Shown here: positions 1 to 8,006 of the stretch, piece after piece | Position numbering within the stretch: the first letter of the stretch is position 1 | How the letters are laid out: each line of letters begins with the position of its first letter | NCBI RefSeq assembly: GCF_001613205.1 | Contig: NZ_BDBX01000054.1 | Coordinates: 1 to 64,000 of the forward strand | Reading direction: 5' to 3' | DNA length: 64,000 bases | DNA from: Nocardia sienata NBRC 100364 | GTDB lineage: Bacteria > Actinomycetota > Actinomycetes > Mycobacteriales > Mycobacteriaceae | Notes under the pieces: generated by a model | Database searches by the model: none | The model's input: the letters and a program-made list of their open reading frames with translations, nothing else | Told to the model about the DNA's origin: nothing | Program-made: the position numbers and the translations under genes

Positions 1-1735
1 CGAAGCGGTCGGCGGAGGCGGCCGAGGGCAGCCGGTCGGGCGGGTAGACCGGGCCGGCGACCGGCACGGTGTCCGGTTCGGGCAGGCGGATGACCCGGTC
101 GGCATGGGCGAGGGTCGACTCACGATGGGCCAGGATGATGGTGGTGCGGGCGCCCTGATCGGGCAGTGCGCCGAAGATGGCGGCCTCGGTCACCGCGTCG
201 ACCGCGGAGGTGGCGTCGTCGAGCACCAGGATGCGCGGGCGGGCCAGCAAGGCCCGGGCCAGGGCGATGCGCTGCCGCTGACCGCCGGAGAGGGTGAGCC
301 CGCGTTCTCCGACGACCGTGTCGTAGCCGTCCGGCAGCTGTTCGATGAACTCGTCGGCGGCGGCCTGCCGGGCGGCGGCCCGGATCTCGTCGGGCGTGGC
401 GTCTGGCCTGGCGAGGGCGATATTGGCGGCCACGCTGGAACTGAACAGGAACGGGTCGTCGAAGACCACACCCACCGCGGCCCGCAGTTGCGTGGCGGAC
501 ACCTCGGCGATATCCACCGGCTGCGCGCTACCGGTGCCCAGCAGCAGGATCCGGCCGGCATCGGGTGCGTAGAACCGGGGCAGCAACAGCGAGAGCGTGG
601 TCTTGCCCGACCCCGCCGGACCGATGATCGCCACCGTCTCGCCCGGCCGGACCCGCAGGTTCAGGTCGCGCAGGACCGGTTGCGCGGGGTCGAAGCCGAA
701 GCTCACCCCGTCGAGTTCGATACCCAGCGGGCCGTCGGGCACGGGGACCGGCTGCGGCGGATCGGCCACCGCCGGGCCGGCGTCGATCACCTGGTACACC
801 CGTTCGGCCGCAGCCCGGGTGAGCTGGGCCAGGATGATCACCGACGCCATGGTGCGGGCGGTGGTGGTCATGGTGGTGACGTAGGCGCTGAACGCCAGGA
901 AGGTGCCGAGACCGATCTGCCCGCGCAACGCGAGCCAGCCGCCGACGGCGATCACCACCACCAGGCCCGCCTGCGGAATCGCCGCGAGGGTGGGGGAGAA
1001 GCGGGCGTTGATCCGGGCCGCGCGCATCCGTTCGGCGAACAAGCGGCGGCCGTGCTGTTCGAGCACATCCACCATGCGGGCTTCCTGGCCGAACCCCTTC
1101 ACCACCCGGACCCCGGTGACCGTCTCCTCGACATGCTGGGCGAGTTCGGCGGCCCGCTGCTGGGCCGACCAGGTCGCGGCGTGCAGCCGGGGCCGCATCC
1201 GGTACACCACCGCGATCACCAGCGGCACCATCAGCAGCGCCACCGCCGCCAGCGGCGGGGACAGCCACAGCATCACCGCGGCGGCGAGCACGAACTGCAG
1301 AAACGACATTCCCGAGAGCGGAGCCATCGCCAGCAGCGACTGCACCAGCTGGAGGTCGGTGATCGAACGGGAGACCACCTGGCCGGTGCGCAGCGCGTCC
1401 TGACCCGCGCCGTCGAGCCGCTGCAACGATCCGAGCAGCTGCACCCGCAGCCCGTGCTGGACGTCCAGTGACAATTTGCCGGCCAACATCCGCCGGCCGA
1501 AGGACGCGGCGAACCGGCCCGCCGCCAGCAGGGCCAGCAGGCCGGCGACGATACCGATCACCCGGGTGGCACCGCCGGTGGCCGAATCCACGGCCCATTT
1601 GGTGAGCAGCGGTGCGATGATCTCCGCCGTCGCGCCGGCCACCAATGCCACAGCGATACCGGCCAGCGTGCCGCGATAGCGCCGGCACTCCGACCACAGC
1701 CTACGAAGCCATCCCGGCCGCGCGCCGCTACTCAT
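1..1735 (-). CDS. ABC exporter half-transporter (TMD-NBD), C-terminus outside window
   Basis: The gene starts at ATG 1735 and reads off the left edge after about 578 codons with no stop. The N-terminal half is a type IV exporter membrane domain with several hydrophobic spans. The C-terminal half is a nucleotide-binding domain with Walker A GPAGSGKTT, signature LSGGQRQR, Walker B ILVLDDATSAVD and an H-loop histidine (ILAHRES). The catalytic Glu after Walker B is Asp (codon at 215-217). In known heterodimeric exporters this marks the subunit with the non-hydrolysing site, so a partner half-transporter is expected just beyond the window. The substrate cannot be told. The family call is firm; the heterodimer is inference. 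Confidence 0.9.
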   Translation of the reverse strand, partial: MSSGARPGWLRRLWSECRRYRGTLAGIAVALVAGATAEIIAPLLTKWAVDSATGGATRVIGIVAGLLALLAAGRFAASFGRRMLAGKLSLDVQHGLRVQLLGSLQRLDGAGQDALRTGQVVSRSITDLQLVQSLLAMAPLSGMSFLQFVLAAAVMLWLSPPLAAVALLMVPLVIAVVYRMRPRLHAATWSAQQRAAELAQHVEETVTGVRVVKGFGQEARMVDVLEQHGRRLFAERMRAARINARFSPTLAAIPQAGLVVVIAVGGWLALRGQIGLGTFLAFSAYVTTMTTTARTMASVIILAQLTRAAAERVYQVIDAGPAVADPPQPVPVPDGPLGIELDGVSFGFDPAQPVLRDLNLRVRPGETVAIIGPAGSGKTTLSLLLPRFYAPDAGRILLLGTGSAQPVDIAEVSATQLRAAVGVVFDDPFLFSSSVAANIALARPDATPDEIRAAARQAAADEFIEQLPDGYDTVVGERGLTLSGGQRQRIALARALLARPRILVLDDATSAVDAVTEAAIFGALPDQGARTTIILAHRESTLAHADRVIRLPEPDTVPVAGPVYPPDRLPSAASADRF

Positions 1736-1826
1736 GAGCCCCCTTCACCTCGACCTGTCATCGACCATAACGACGCCGGGTGACAAGGGGTTGTTCCCGG
1801 CGGTCCGCCGGGAGGGGCTCAGCGGA

Positions 1827-2609
1827 TCACAGTTCGGCCCGGCGCAGCGCCCACCAGCCGGCCGCGCCGACGCCGACGGACCACAACAGCAGCACCACGA
1901 TCGCGGCCGGGGCGGGGGCCAGCAGATCGCTGTCGGTGAAGGAGCCGACCAGGACGGTGCTCAGCGTCGCTGAGCCGGGCAGCAGAGTCGCCGCGCCCGG
2001 CAGACCGATTCCGGCGGTCACCACCCAGAGCAGCGGCTCGGCGAGCAGGATCCAGACCAGCACCGCGCCGACCGCCGGCCCCGGCGAGCGCAGCAGCAGC
2101 CCGAGCCCGGTACCGATGACCGCCCAGCACGCCGCGGCGAGCAGACCGCCACCGAGTACCGCGAACAACGCGGCCGTGACCTCGAAGTCGCCGCGGCCGA
2201 ACAGCAGCAGGCAGACCATCGCCACGACCTCGACCGCCAGTGCTGCCACCACCGCGGCGGCGGCGGTCACCAGGTATTTCGCCCCGGCCAGCCGGTCCCG
2301 GTCGGGTGTGAACAGCGCGGTGGTCACCAGCGTGTTGTGCTGATGTTCGCCCGCCGCGCCCGCGGCCCCGAAAACGCCCGCGGCCACGATTACCGCGAAC
2401 AGCGCCAGATACAACCCGATGGTCGCCGCCCCGGTGACCGGTTCGCCGTCCGGGTCACGCGGCCCGGCCATGAGCGCGGTCACCGAAGCGGCCACGACGG
2501 TCAGGGCGACCAGGCTCCCGGCCAGCACCCGGGTGTAGCGCAGTGTCACCGCCTTGCGGTACTCGGACAGGACCGGCGGTATCAGTTCCGCGGGTACGAC
2601 GTCGATCAT
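1827..2609 (-). CDS. ABC-2 type permease subunit
   Basis: 260 residues with about six hydrophobic segments: near residues 30-50, 65-90, 115-140, 145-170, 178-205 and 235-255. This is the usual size and topology of an ABC-2 permease working with a separate ATPase. The motif GEHQHNTLVTTALFTPDRDR lies after the second span, where such permeases carry a cytoplasmic loop. The ATG at 2609 overlaps the stop of the upstream ATPase gene by 4 bp, so the two are translationally coupled and presumably form one transporter. Exported substrate unknown. Confidence 0.85.
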   Translation of the reverse strand: MIDVVPAELIPPVLSEYRKAVTLRYTRVLAGSLVALTVVAASVTALMAGPRDPDGEPVTGAATIGLYLALFAVIVAAGVFGAAGAAGEHQHNTLVTTALFTPDRDRLAGAKYLVTAAAAVVAALAVEVVAMVCLLLFGRGDFEVTAALFAVLGGGLLAAACWAVIGTGLGLLLRSPGPAVGAVLVWILLAEPLLWVVTAGIGLPGAATLLPGSATLSTVLVGSFTDSDLLAPAPAAIVVLLLWSVGVGAAGWWALRRAEL

Positions 2610-3559
2610 CGGGCAACCCCGTACGGCAGAGAGGTGGGCGGTGGCATACCGGGTCCGACCGGCTGCGGCGCGGCCGCGTGGGTCAGGGAGGCGAGTACCC
2701 GGTCGGGATGGATCCGATCGGCGACTATACGGTCCAGCCGCACATCGGCGGCGCGGGCGGCGGCCACGATATCGTCCTCCGTCGCGTCCGCCACCGCCAG
2801 CTGATCGTCGGGCCGGATCACCGCGTCGGTGAAACCACGGGCGGCCAGGGCGGTGGCGACGGCGATGGACGAGGAGGAGGCCACCACCAGGCGGTCCGGG
2901 TTACGGCGCCGCAGCCGGGCCGGGCTGCCCTGATAGACCACCGACCCGCCGCTGAGCACCACCAGATGGTCCGCGATCGGCAGCGCCGTCACCAGGCTGG
3001 GCGTGGTGAACAGTACGGTGCCACCGCGCCGTGTGTGATCGCGCAGGAAGCCCTGCAACCAGGACAGTTCGCTCAGCTGCATACCGGCGGCGGGATCATC
3101 GAGCACCAGCAATCGGGGATCGGGCAGCAGGGCCGTCGCCAGCGCCGCGCGGGTCTGCTCACCGGGGCTCAGATCCTCGGCGACGGCGCGGGCCCGCTCG
3201 GTGAGGCCGGTGATCTCCAGAACGGCGCGCACCCGGCGGTCCGGGCAACCGGCCGCGGCGGCGTAGACCCGCAGATGGTCGCGGACCGTGCGGCGCGGAT
3301 GCAGACCGCGCGGTGCGAGGACGGCGCCCACCGTCGAACTGCCGCGGCCACCGGCCACCGTGGCCGACCCGGCCGTCGGCGGGAGCAGACCCAGCAGGAT
3401 CCCGGCCACCGTCGACTTCCCGGAACCGGGCGGACCCACCAGTGCCGCGCAGGTACCCGCGGCGACATCGAAGGAGATGTCCTGGGCGCCGATACCGAAA
3501 TCCTCGTACCGCTTGGTCAGACCCCGGACGGTGATCGCCGGGCGCGCCGAGGGCGTCAC
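2606..3559 (-). CDS. ABC transporter ATP-binding protein with eroded catalytic motifs
   Basis: 317-residue ABC ATPase. The Walker A motif GPPGSGKST is intact. The other motifs depart from the family: the signature reads LSPGEQTR instead of LSGGQ-like, Walker B is LLVLDDPAAG with Asp where the catalytic Glu sits, and the expected H-loop His position reads LFTTPSL with no His. It can probably bind ATP but may hydrolyse it poorly. The GTG start at 3559 overlaps the upstream gene's stop (GTGA), and its own stop overlaps the permease start, giving a three-gene coupled operon 4347-1827. Function as the permease's partner is inferred from position. Confidence 0.85.
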   Translation of the reverse strand: MTPSARPAITVRGLTKRYEDFGIGAQDISFDVAAGTCAALVGPPGSGKSTVAGILLGLLPPTAGSATVAGGRGSSTVGAVLAPRGLHPRRTVRDHLRVYAAAAGCPDRRVRAVLEITGLTERARAVAEDLSPGEQTRAALATALLPDPRLLVLDDPAAGMQLSELSWLQGFLRDHTRRGGTVLFTTPSLVTALPIADHLVVLSGGSVVYQGSPARLRRRNPDRLVVASSSSIAVATALAARGFTDAVIRPDDQLAVADATEDDIVAAARAADVRLDRIVADRIHPDRVLASLTHAAAPQPVGPGMPPPTSLPYGVAR

Positions 3560-4347
3560 CGCGGCCCGGCCGGTGGCTGGGTCCCACGCCGGCGCACACC
3601 GACCTCATCGCGCGCCGGCTCGCTCACAGCGCCCTGTGGCAGCGATTTCTCCGGCTGCTCCAGCCCGGGCGGCACCTTGGCGTCGATCACCATCTCGTCG
3701 GGGAAGTACGCCGGCGCCGGGCCGAATGCCTTGCGCGCGTTTTTTACAGTCGCCTTGCCCAGCGCCCGGTTACCGACGCCGCCGATCACCGCGCCGATCC
3801 CGGCGGGCACCACCTTGCCCGCCATCAGCGCGGCACGCTTGGTGATGAAGCGGACGATGAACCGCTTGAGCAGCGAATCGTTCATCCCGGACAGACCCGG
3901 GATCTTGTCGGCGAACACGGTGCCCCAGTTCTTGGCCGAGGTACCGACGCTCTTCTGCACGATCTCCATCCCGCTGTCACCGAGTACCACCGCGAGCACC
4001 AGCGCCCGCCGCTGCTCGGTGTGCTCCGGCCGCACTCCGTGCACCGAGGCCACCGCCAGCGTGAACAACGCCGACGCCTCCATGAAGAACGTGGTCTCCG
4101 CGCTCACCGCCGCCAGCGCGGCGATGGTCCCCACCCCGGGGATCGCGGCCGACGCCCCGACCGCGCTACCGCTACCGGTCACCGCCAGCAGATACTGGCG
4201 TTCCAGTCGCTCCACGAGCTGCGCGGGCGACTCGTCGGGATGTGCGCGCCGCAAGCGCGCGACATACTTGGCGACGGCGGGTGCTTGTAGCCGGGAACCG
4301 TGGTCCAGCGCCTCGACCACGGCCTTTTCCAATGCCCCGTTACGCAC
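3556..4347 (-). CDS. Conserved membrane-associated protein of unknown function
   Basis: First gene of the ABC operon. I prefer the GTG at 4347 over the longer reading from GTG 4389, because AGGAGGG lies 8 nt upstream of 4347; this gives 263 residues. An amphipathic N-terminus is followed by Gly/Ala-rich hydrophobic stretches (SAVGASAAIPGVGTIAALAA and a second after PAGIGAVIGGVGNRALG). Such paired Gly-rich segments resemble EcsC-like or DUF697-like peripheral membrane proteins, but I cannot assign a family. The C-terminal 60 residues are charged and Pro-rich, probably disordered. Its stop overlaps the ATPase start by 4 bp. Confidence 0.75.
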   Translation of the reverse strand: MRNGALEKAVVEALDHGSRLQAPAVAKYVARLRRAHPDESPAQLVERLERQYLLAVTGSGSAVGASAAIPGVGTIAALAAVSAETTFFMEASALFTLAVASVHGVRPEHTEQRRALVLAVVLGDSGMEIVQKSVGTSAKNWGTVFADKIPGLSGMNDSLLKRFIVRFITKRAALMAGKVVPAGIGAVIGGVGNRALGKATVKNARKAFGPAPAYFPDEMVIDAKVPPGLEQPEKSLPQGAVSEPARDEVGVRRRGTQPPAGPR

Positions 4348-4540
4348 GGCGTCATCCCTCCTCTTCGGCCTCTGTGCACTGTAGGGCACGGAGGCCGTAC
4401 GTTCGCTCTGACTGGTAACGGACTACCCGTCTCACGGGTTCCAATTCGCGAGATGCGGCACCGAGGGGTTACGTCGGCATTCGATGTCCGGGGCCGATGC
4501 TGAGCCGTGCGTGGTGTGGACCTCGGGTCCGGGGTGCCGA

Positions 4541-5566
4541 TCAGCGGGCGCCGTGCTCCTCCGGGACCACTTCGGCCGGGACCGGGGGTGGTGGGGGCGT
4601 GCCGTCGCCGAAGGGGCGGCCGCCGAGGGATTCGCGACCGTGGGGGGTGAGCCAGTTGGCGAGGTTCGGGCCCTTGGGGACGATCCGGGTCGGGTTGATG
4701 TCGGTGTGGACCTTGTAGTAGTGGTCCTTGATCTGCGTGAAGTCGATGGTGTCGCCGAAACCGGGAGTTTGGAACAGGTCTCGGGCGTAGGCCCACAGGA
4801 CCGGCATCTCGCTGAGTTTGCTGCGGTTGCACTTGAAGTGGCCGTGGTAGACGGGGTCGAACCGGGCCAGGGTGGTGAACAGCCGGATATCGGCTTCGGT
4901 GATGGTGTCGCCGACCAGATAGCGCTGCCCGGTCAGCCGGTCCGACAGCCAGTCCAGGGCGGTGAAGAGCCGGTCGTAGGCGGCGTCGTAGGCGTCCTGG
5001 GCGCCGGCGAATCCGCAGCGGTACACGCCGTTGTTCACTTCGCGGAACACGCGTGCGTTGACCTCGTCGATCTCGGCGCGCAGCGCTTCCGGGTAGAGCT
5101 GTGGCGCACCTTCGCGGTGGTACTCGGTCCATTCGAGGGAGAAGTCGAGGGTGATCTGCGCGTAGTCGTTGGTGACGACCTGGCCGGTCGGTACGTCGAC
5201 GATCGCCGGCACTGTGATGCCGCGCGGATAGTCGGGGAAGCGGGCCAGGTAGGCGTCGCGCAGGCGCGGGATCTGCAGCACCGGGTCCACCCCGCCCGGA
5301 TCCAGATCGAAGGTCCAGCTGAGTTTGTCGTGGGTGGGTCCGCACAGACCCAGCGAGATAGCCGATTCCAGGCCCAGCAGGCGGCGCGCGATCAGGGTGC
5401 GGTTGGCCCACGGGCAGGCGCGGGCGGCGACCAGCCGGTACCGGCCCGGTTCGACCGGGTAGCCGTCGCGGCCGTCGGCGGTGATCCGAGTGGTGATGTA
5501 GTTGGTGTCGCGCTTGAATTCGCCCGGTTCGACGTAGGTGCCCTGTCCGGTTTCCGAGTCGGTCAT
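4541..5566 (-). CDS. Glutathionyl-hydroquinone reductase-like GST (Xi class)
   Basis: 341 residues matching the YqjG/ECM4 family. The N-terminal thioredoxin-fold domain carries the catalytic motif ACPWANR near residue 49, where the Cys attacks glutathionyl-hydroquinones. The C-terminal helical domain holds conserved blocks such as EVNNGVYRCGFAG and YLVGDTITEADIRLF. The length is normal for the family. Actinobacteria generally lack glutathione and use mycothiol, so the physiological thiol here may be mycothiol; that is inference. The Pro-rich tail (near GTPPPPPVPAE) is probably disordered. It diverges from the enoyl-CoA hydratase gene across a short promoter region. Confidence 0.9.
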   Translation of the reverse strand: MTDSETGQGTYVEPGEFKRDTNYITTRITADGRDGYPVEPGRYRLVAARACPWANRTLIARRLLGLESAISLGLCGPTHDKLSWTFDLDPGGVDPVLQIPRLRDAYLARFPDYPRGITVPAIVDVPTGQVVTNDYAQITLDFSLEWTEYHREGAPQLYPEALRAEIDEVNARVFREVNNGVYRCGFAGAQDAYDAAYDRLFTALDWLSDRLTGQRYLVGDTITEADIRLFTTLARFDPVYHGHFKCNRSKLSEMPVLWAYARDLFQTPGFGDTIDFTQIKDHYYKVHTDINPTRIVPKGPNLANWLTPHGRESLGGRPFGDGTPPPPPVPAEVVPEEHGAR

Positions 5567-5604
5567 GGCACCAGTCTCGCAGGGCCGGCCAATAAGCTGA
5601 CGGT

Positions 5605-5754
5605 ATGAGCGGGTCGGGCCCGGAGGCGGTAGCGGAGCGTAACCATGTAGGGCCCTCGCTCATGCCCGATGGACACGGCGTGAGCGGGTCGGACCCGGAG
5701 GCGGTAGCGGAGCGTAACCACGGAGGGCCCTCGCTCATACCCGATAATCACGGT
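5605..5754 (+). repeat. 75-bp tandem direct repeat, two copies, with inverted ends
   Basis: Two near-identical 75-bp units (5605-5679 and 5680-5754) directly precede the ATG at 5755. Each begins with ATGAGCG or GTGAGCG and, about 60 bp later, contains the inverse CGCTCAT, so each has short inverted ends around a GC-rich core. The units are 25 codons long, lack stops, and are in frame with the downstream hydratase gene. Each repeat boundary ends with ACGGT or ACGGC followed by a start-like codon. It looks like duplication of a small REP-like element in the intergenic region; I saw no further copy in this window. Confidence 0.8.
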
Positions 5755-6549
5755 ATGAGCGCTACCGAACCCACCCGGCTGGAACGCACGGTCACCACCG
5801 GCGGTGCCGAAGTCGCCACGTTGACGCTGGCGAGCCCACCGCTGAACCTGTTCGACCGAGCCATGTTCGACGCCCTGGTCGCCGATCTCGCCGAGCTGTC
5901 GGCGCGGCCGCCCCGCGCATTGCTGATCCGGGCCGAGGGCAAAGTGGTCTCGGGCGGGGTGGATGTGCACACCTTCGACGGTCTCACCGCCGCGCAGGGG
6001 GCACAGTTGTGGCAGGACCTGTTCGCGCGGATCAGCCACCCGATCGAGGCGCTGCCGTGCCCGGTGCTCTTCGCCGCGCACGGGCTCACCCTCACCGCGG
6101 CATTCGAGATCGCGCTGGCCTGCGATCTGATCCTGGCCGCGCCGAAGGCGAAGTTCGGGCTGGTGGAGATCGTGGTCGGGCTGACACCGTCGATGGGCGG
6201 TCCGCAGCGGCTGGCCGAACGGGCCGGGTCGGGCCGGGCCCGCGAACTGGTGATGACCGGCGATCTGTACGACGCGCAGACCATGCGCGAATGGGGTGTG
6301 GTGAACCAGATCCACGAGGATCTCGATATCGCGGCGGTCGCGCTGGCCCACCGGCTGGCGGAGGGGCCCACTCGCGCACACGCCGCCACGAAGCGGATCG
6401 TCGAAGCGTGGCGGTCGGGTGGGGTGGCGCACGCGGATTCGGTGACACCGCAGGTCTCCGGTGACCTGTTCGACACCGAGGACCTCCCGCGAGCGGTGCG
6501 CAGCTTCCTGGAGCAGGGGCCCGGGAAGGCGACCTACCGGGGGCGCTGA
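5755..6549 (+). CDS. Enoyl-CoA hydratase/isomerase family protein
   Basis: 264 residues from ATG 5755. Crotonase fold, with the CoA/oxyanion region AAFEIALACDLILA around residues 115-128 and both glutamates that correspond to the catalytic pair of rat enoyl-CoA hydratase (E138 in GLVEIVVGL, E164 in RARELVMTG). The oxyanion segment reads LTAAFE rather than the usual GGGFE, so substrate and exact reaction are open. An in-frame start also exists at 5605, which would add 50 repeat-encoded residues; I prefer 5755 because homology begins there, but neither start has a clear ribosome binding site. Probably acts in acyl-CoA beta-oxidation. Confidence 0.88.
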   Translation: MSATEPTRLERTVTTGGAEVATLTLASPPLNLFDRAMFDALVADLAELSARPPRALLIRAEGKVVSGGVDVHTFDGLTAAQGAQLWQDLFARISHPIEALPCPVLFAAHGLTLTAAFEIALACDLILAAPKAKFGLVEIVVGLTPSMGGPQRLAERAGSGRARELVMTGDLYDAQTMREWGVVNQIHEDLDIAAVALAHRLAEGPTRAHAATKRIVEAWRSGGVAHADSVTPQVSGDLFDTEDLPRAVRSFLEQGPGKATYRGR

Positions 6550-6556
6550 CGCAGCG

Positions 6557-6574
6557 GATGACGATCTCGTCATC
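6557..6574. terminator. Short stem-loop after the hydratase gene
   Basis: GATGACG / CGTCATC form a perfect 7-bp stem with the loop ATCT, eight bases after the hydratase stop. There is no T-run after it, so it may be a weak terminator or an operator. Confidence 0.4.
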
Positions 6575-6607
6575 GATCCGGGCGATTCCCCGACTCTGCA
6601 CCGAATT

Positions 6608-6623
6608 TGTGATCTGCATCATA
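6608..6623. promoter_or_regulatory. CRP/GlxR-like binding site
   Basis: TGTGATCTGCATCATA matches the cAMP-receptor-protein consensus TGTGA-N6-TCACA with one mismatch. It is centred about 47 bp upstream of ATG 6663, which would suit repression or proximal control of the AMP-binding protein gene. A second TCACA lies 6628-6632. The call rests on motif match only. Confidence 0.5.
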
Positions 6624-6662
6624 TAGTCACAGGGTCAGACTGTTCGACTCTGCGGAGGTCCG

Positions 6663-8003
6663 ATGCAAAGCGGTACGACCACGATCATCGGGCCCGTGGC
6701 CGGTCCGTCCGACTCGGCGCAGCGGTCCGGTCCGCGGCCGGAGCCGGTGGAGTTCCACATCGTCGACGCCGGCGCTGCGGCGCCGCTGTCGCGGGGCGCG
6801 GACGGCATCCTGCGGTACGGCAACCTCAGTCCCGCCCTCACCGAACTCCTCGATCTGCAGGTGCACGCATTCTCGAACCGGGAGGCCGTGGTCGAGGTCG
6901 GCGGCGGCCGGCTCACCTATCGGGAACTGTGGCATTCGGCCTCCCGGGTGGCCGGTGGGCTGCAGGAACACGGGATCGGCTACGGGGACCGGGTCGCGGT
7001 GCACATGCCACCCGGGGTGCGCTGGGTGCAGGCGTTTCTCGGGGCGCTGCTCAGCGGGGCGGTACCGGTTCTGGTCCAGTACGGGCTGTCGCGCGAGGCG
7101 GCCGACAAGGTCATCGTCGACAGTGATGCCGATTTCGTGCTCGGTGCCCCCGACCGGGGATGCGGCGCCACCCGTAGCGACAGCCGCTGGGCGCCCGGCC
7201 TGCCCGATGGCGCCGCGTTCATCGACGACGGTGCGGCGCTCGGCGATCTGGCGCTGCTCTGCTATACCAGCGGGGCCGGGGCGGGTGCGGCGCCGACCGG
7301 GGTGGAACTGACCAACGAGAATCTGCTCTCCGCGATCCGCTCGATGGTCGCCGCCCTCGATCTGCCCACCGATGGGATGCGCAACCTCGTGCTACAGCCG
7401 CTGGCCCACGCCAGCGGCTGTGTCGATCAGCTGCTGCCCACCTTCGCTGTCGGCGGGACCGTGGTCTTGGCGCAGGGCGCGGATGCGGTGGCGGCGGCGA
7501 TCGCCGAGGAAGGCGTGGATACGCTCGCCGCCAGTACCCGTATTCTCGGCGGCCTGCTGCCGGAGCTGGCCGCGGGCCGGGCCGACGGGCTGTGCACCGA
7601 GCGGGTGATCCGGATCAGTACGGCCGGTCATCGGGCCGATGCCGGGGAGTGCGGGTCGGCGACCGCCCGTGATCTCGGTGCGATCTTCCCTTCGGCCCGG
7701 CAGTGGTCTGTGTGGGGTGCGACCGAGACCAGCGGGATCGGGCTCGCGCTGGGTCCGACCGCCGGCCCGTCCTCCGACGCCGACGGTAGCGTGCTCGGGT
7801 TCCCTTTCGGCGGTACCGAGCTGGCGCTGTGCGGACCGGAGGCCGCGTCGGGGCGCGGCGAGTTGCTGTGCCGCGGGCCCAATGTGACCAGGCGCTACTG
7901 GAACGATCCGCAGCGCACGGCCGACCGCTTCACCGGCAGTTGGTTCCATACCGGCGACCACGTGTGCATCGGTGCCGACGGTCTGGTTCGGCGCAGCGCC
8001 TGA
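6663..8003 (+). CDS. Truncated AMP-binding (acyl-CoA synthetase-like) protein
   Basis: 446 residues; ATG 6663 follows GGAGG at a good distance. The N-terminal adenylation core is clear: RLTYRELWHSASRVAGGL, WGATETSG (A5-like) and the TGDHVCIGADG segment. Two features argue against a normal synthetase. The phosphate-binding loop, usually TSGTTGxPKG, reads TSGAGAGAAPTG and lacks its Lys. The protein also stops at the hinge (DGLVRRSA), so the whole C-terminal domain with the catalytic Lys is absent. Intact relatives have 500-600 residues. It may be a binding or regulatory remnant. It converges on ptpB with 3 bp between the stops. Confidence 0.8.
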   Translation: MQSGTTTIIGPVAGPSDSAQRSGPRPEPVEFHIVDAGAAAPLSRGADGILRYGNLSPALTELLDLQVHAFSNREAVVEVGGGRLTYRELWHSASRVAGGLQEHGIGYGDRVAVHMPPGVRWVQAFLGALLSGAVPVLVQYGLSREAADKVIVDSDADFVLGAPDRGCGATRSDSRWAPGLPDGAAFIDDGAALGDLALLCYTSGAGAGAAPTGVELTNENLLSAIRSMVAALDLPTDGMRNLVLQPLAHASGCVDQLLPTFAVGGTVVLAQGADAVAAAIAEEGVDTLAASTRILGGLLPELAAGRADGLCTERVIRISTAGHRADAGECGSATARDLGAIFPSARQWSVWGATETSGIGLALGPTAGPSSDADGSVLGFPFGGTELALCGPEAASGRGELLCRGPNVTRRYWNDPQRTADRFTGSWFHTGDHVCIGADGLVRRSA

Positions 8004-8006
8004 GCG

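Noticed and set aside
104..1471. A 455-codon plus-strand open frame
   Set aside because: Antisense to the ABC exporter, with a His/Arg/Gly-rich composition typical of shadow frames.
2543..4384. A 613-codon plus-strand frame
   Set aside because: Antisense to three coupled ABC operon genes; no motifs.
6608..6632. TGTGA-N15-TCACA reading of the same region as a long-spaced operator
   Set aside because: The shorter CRP-type pairing with 6-bp spacing fits a known consensus better.
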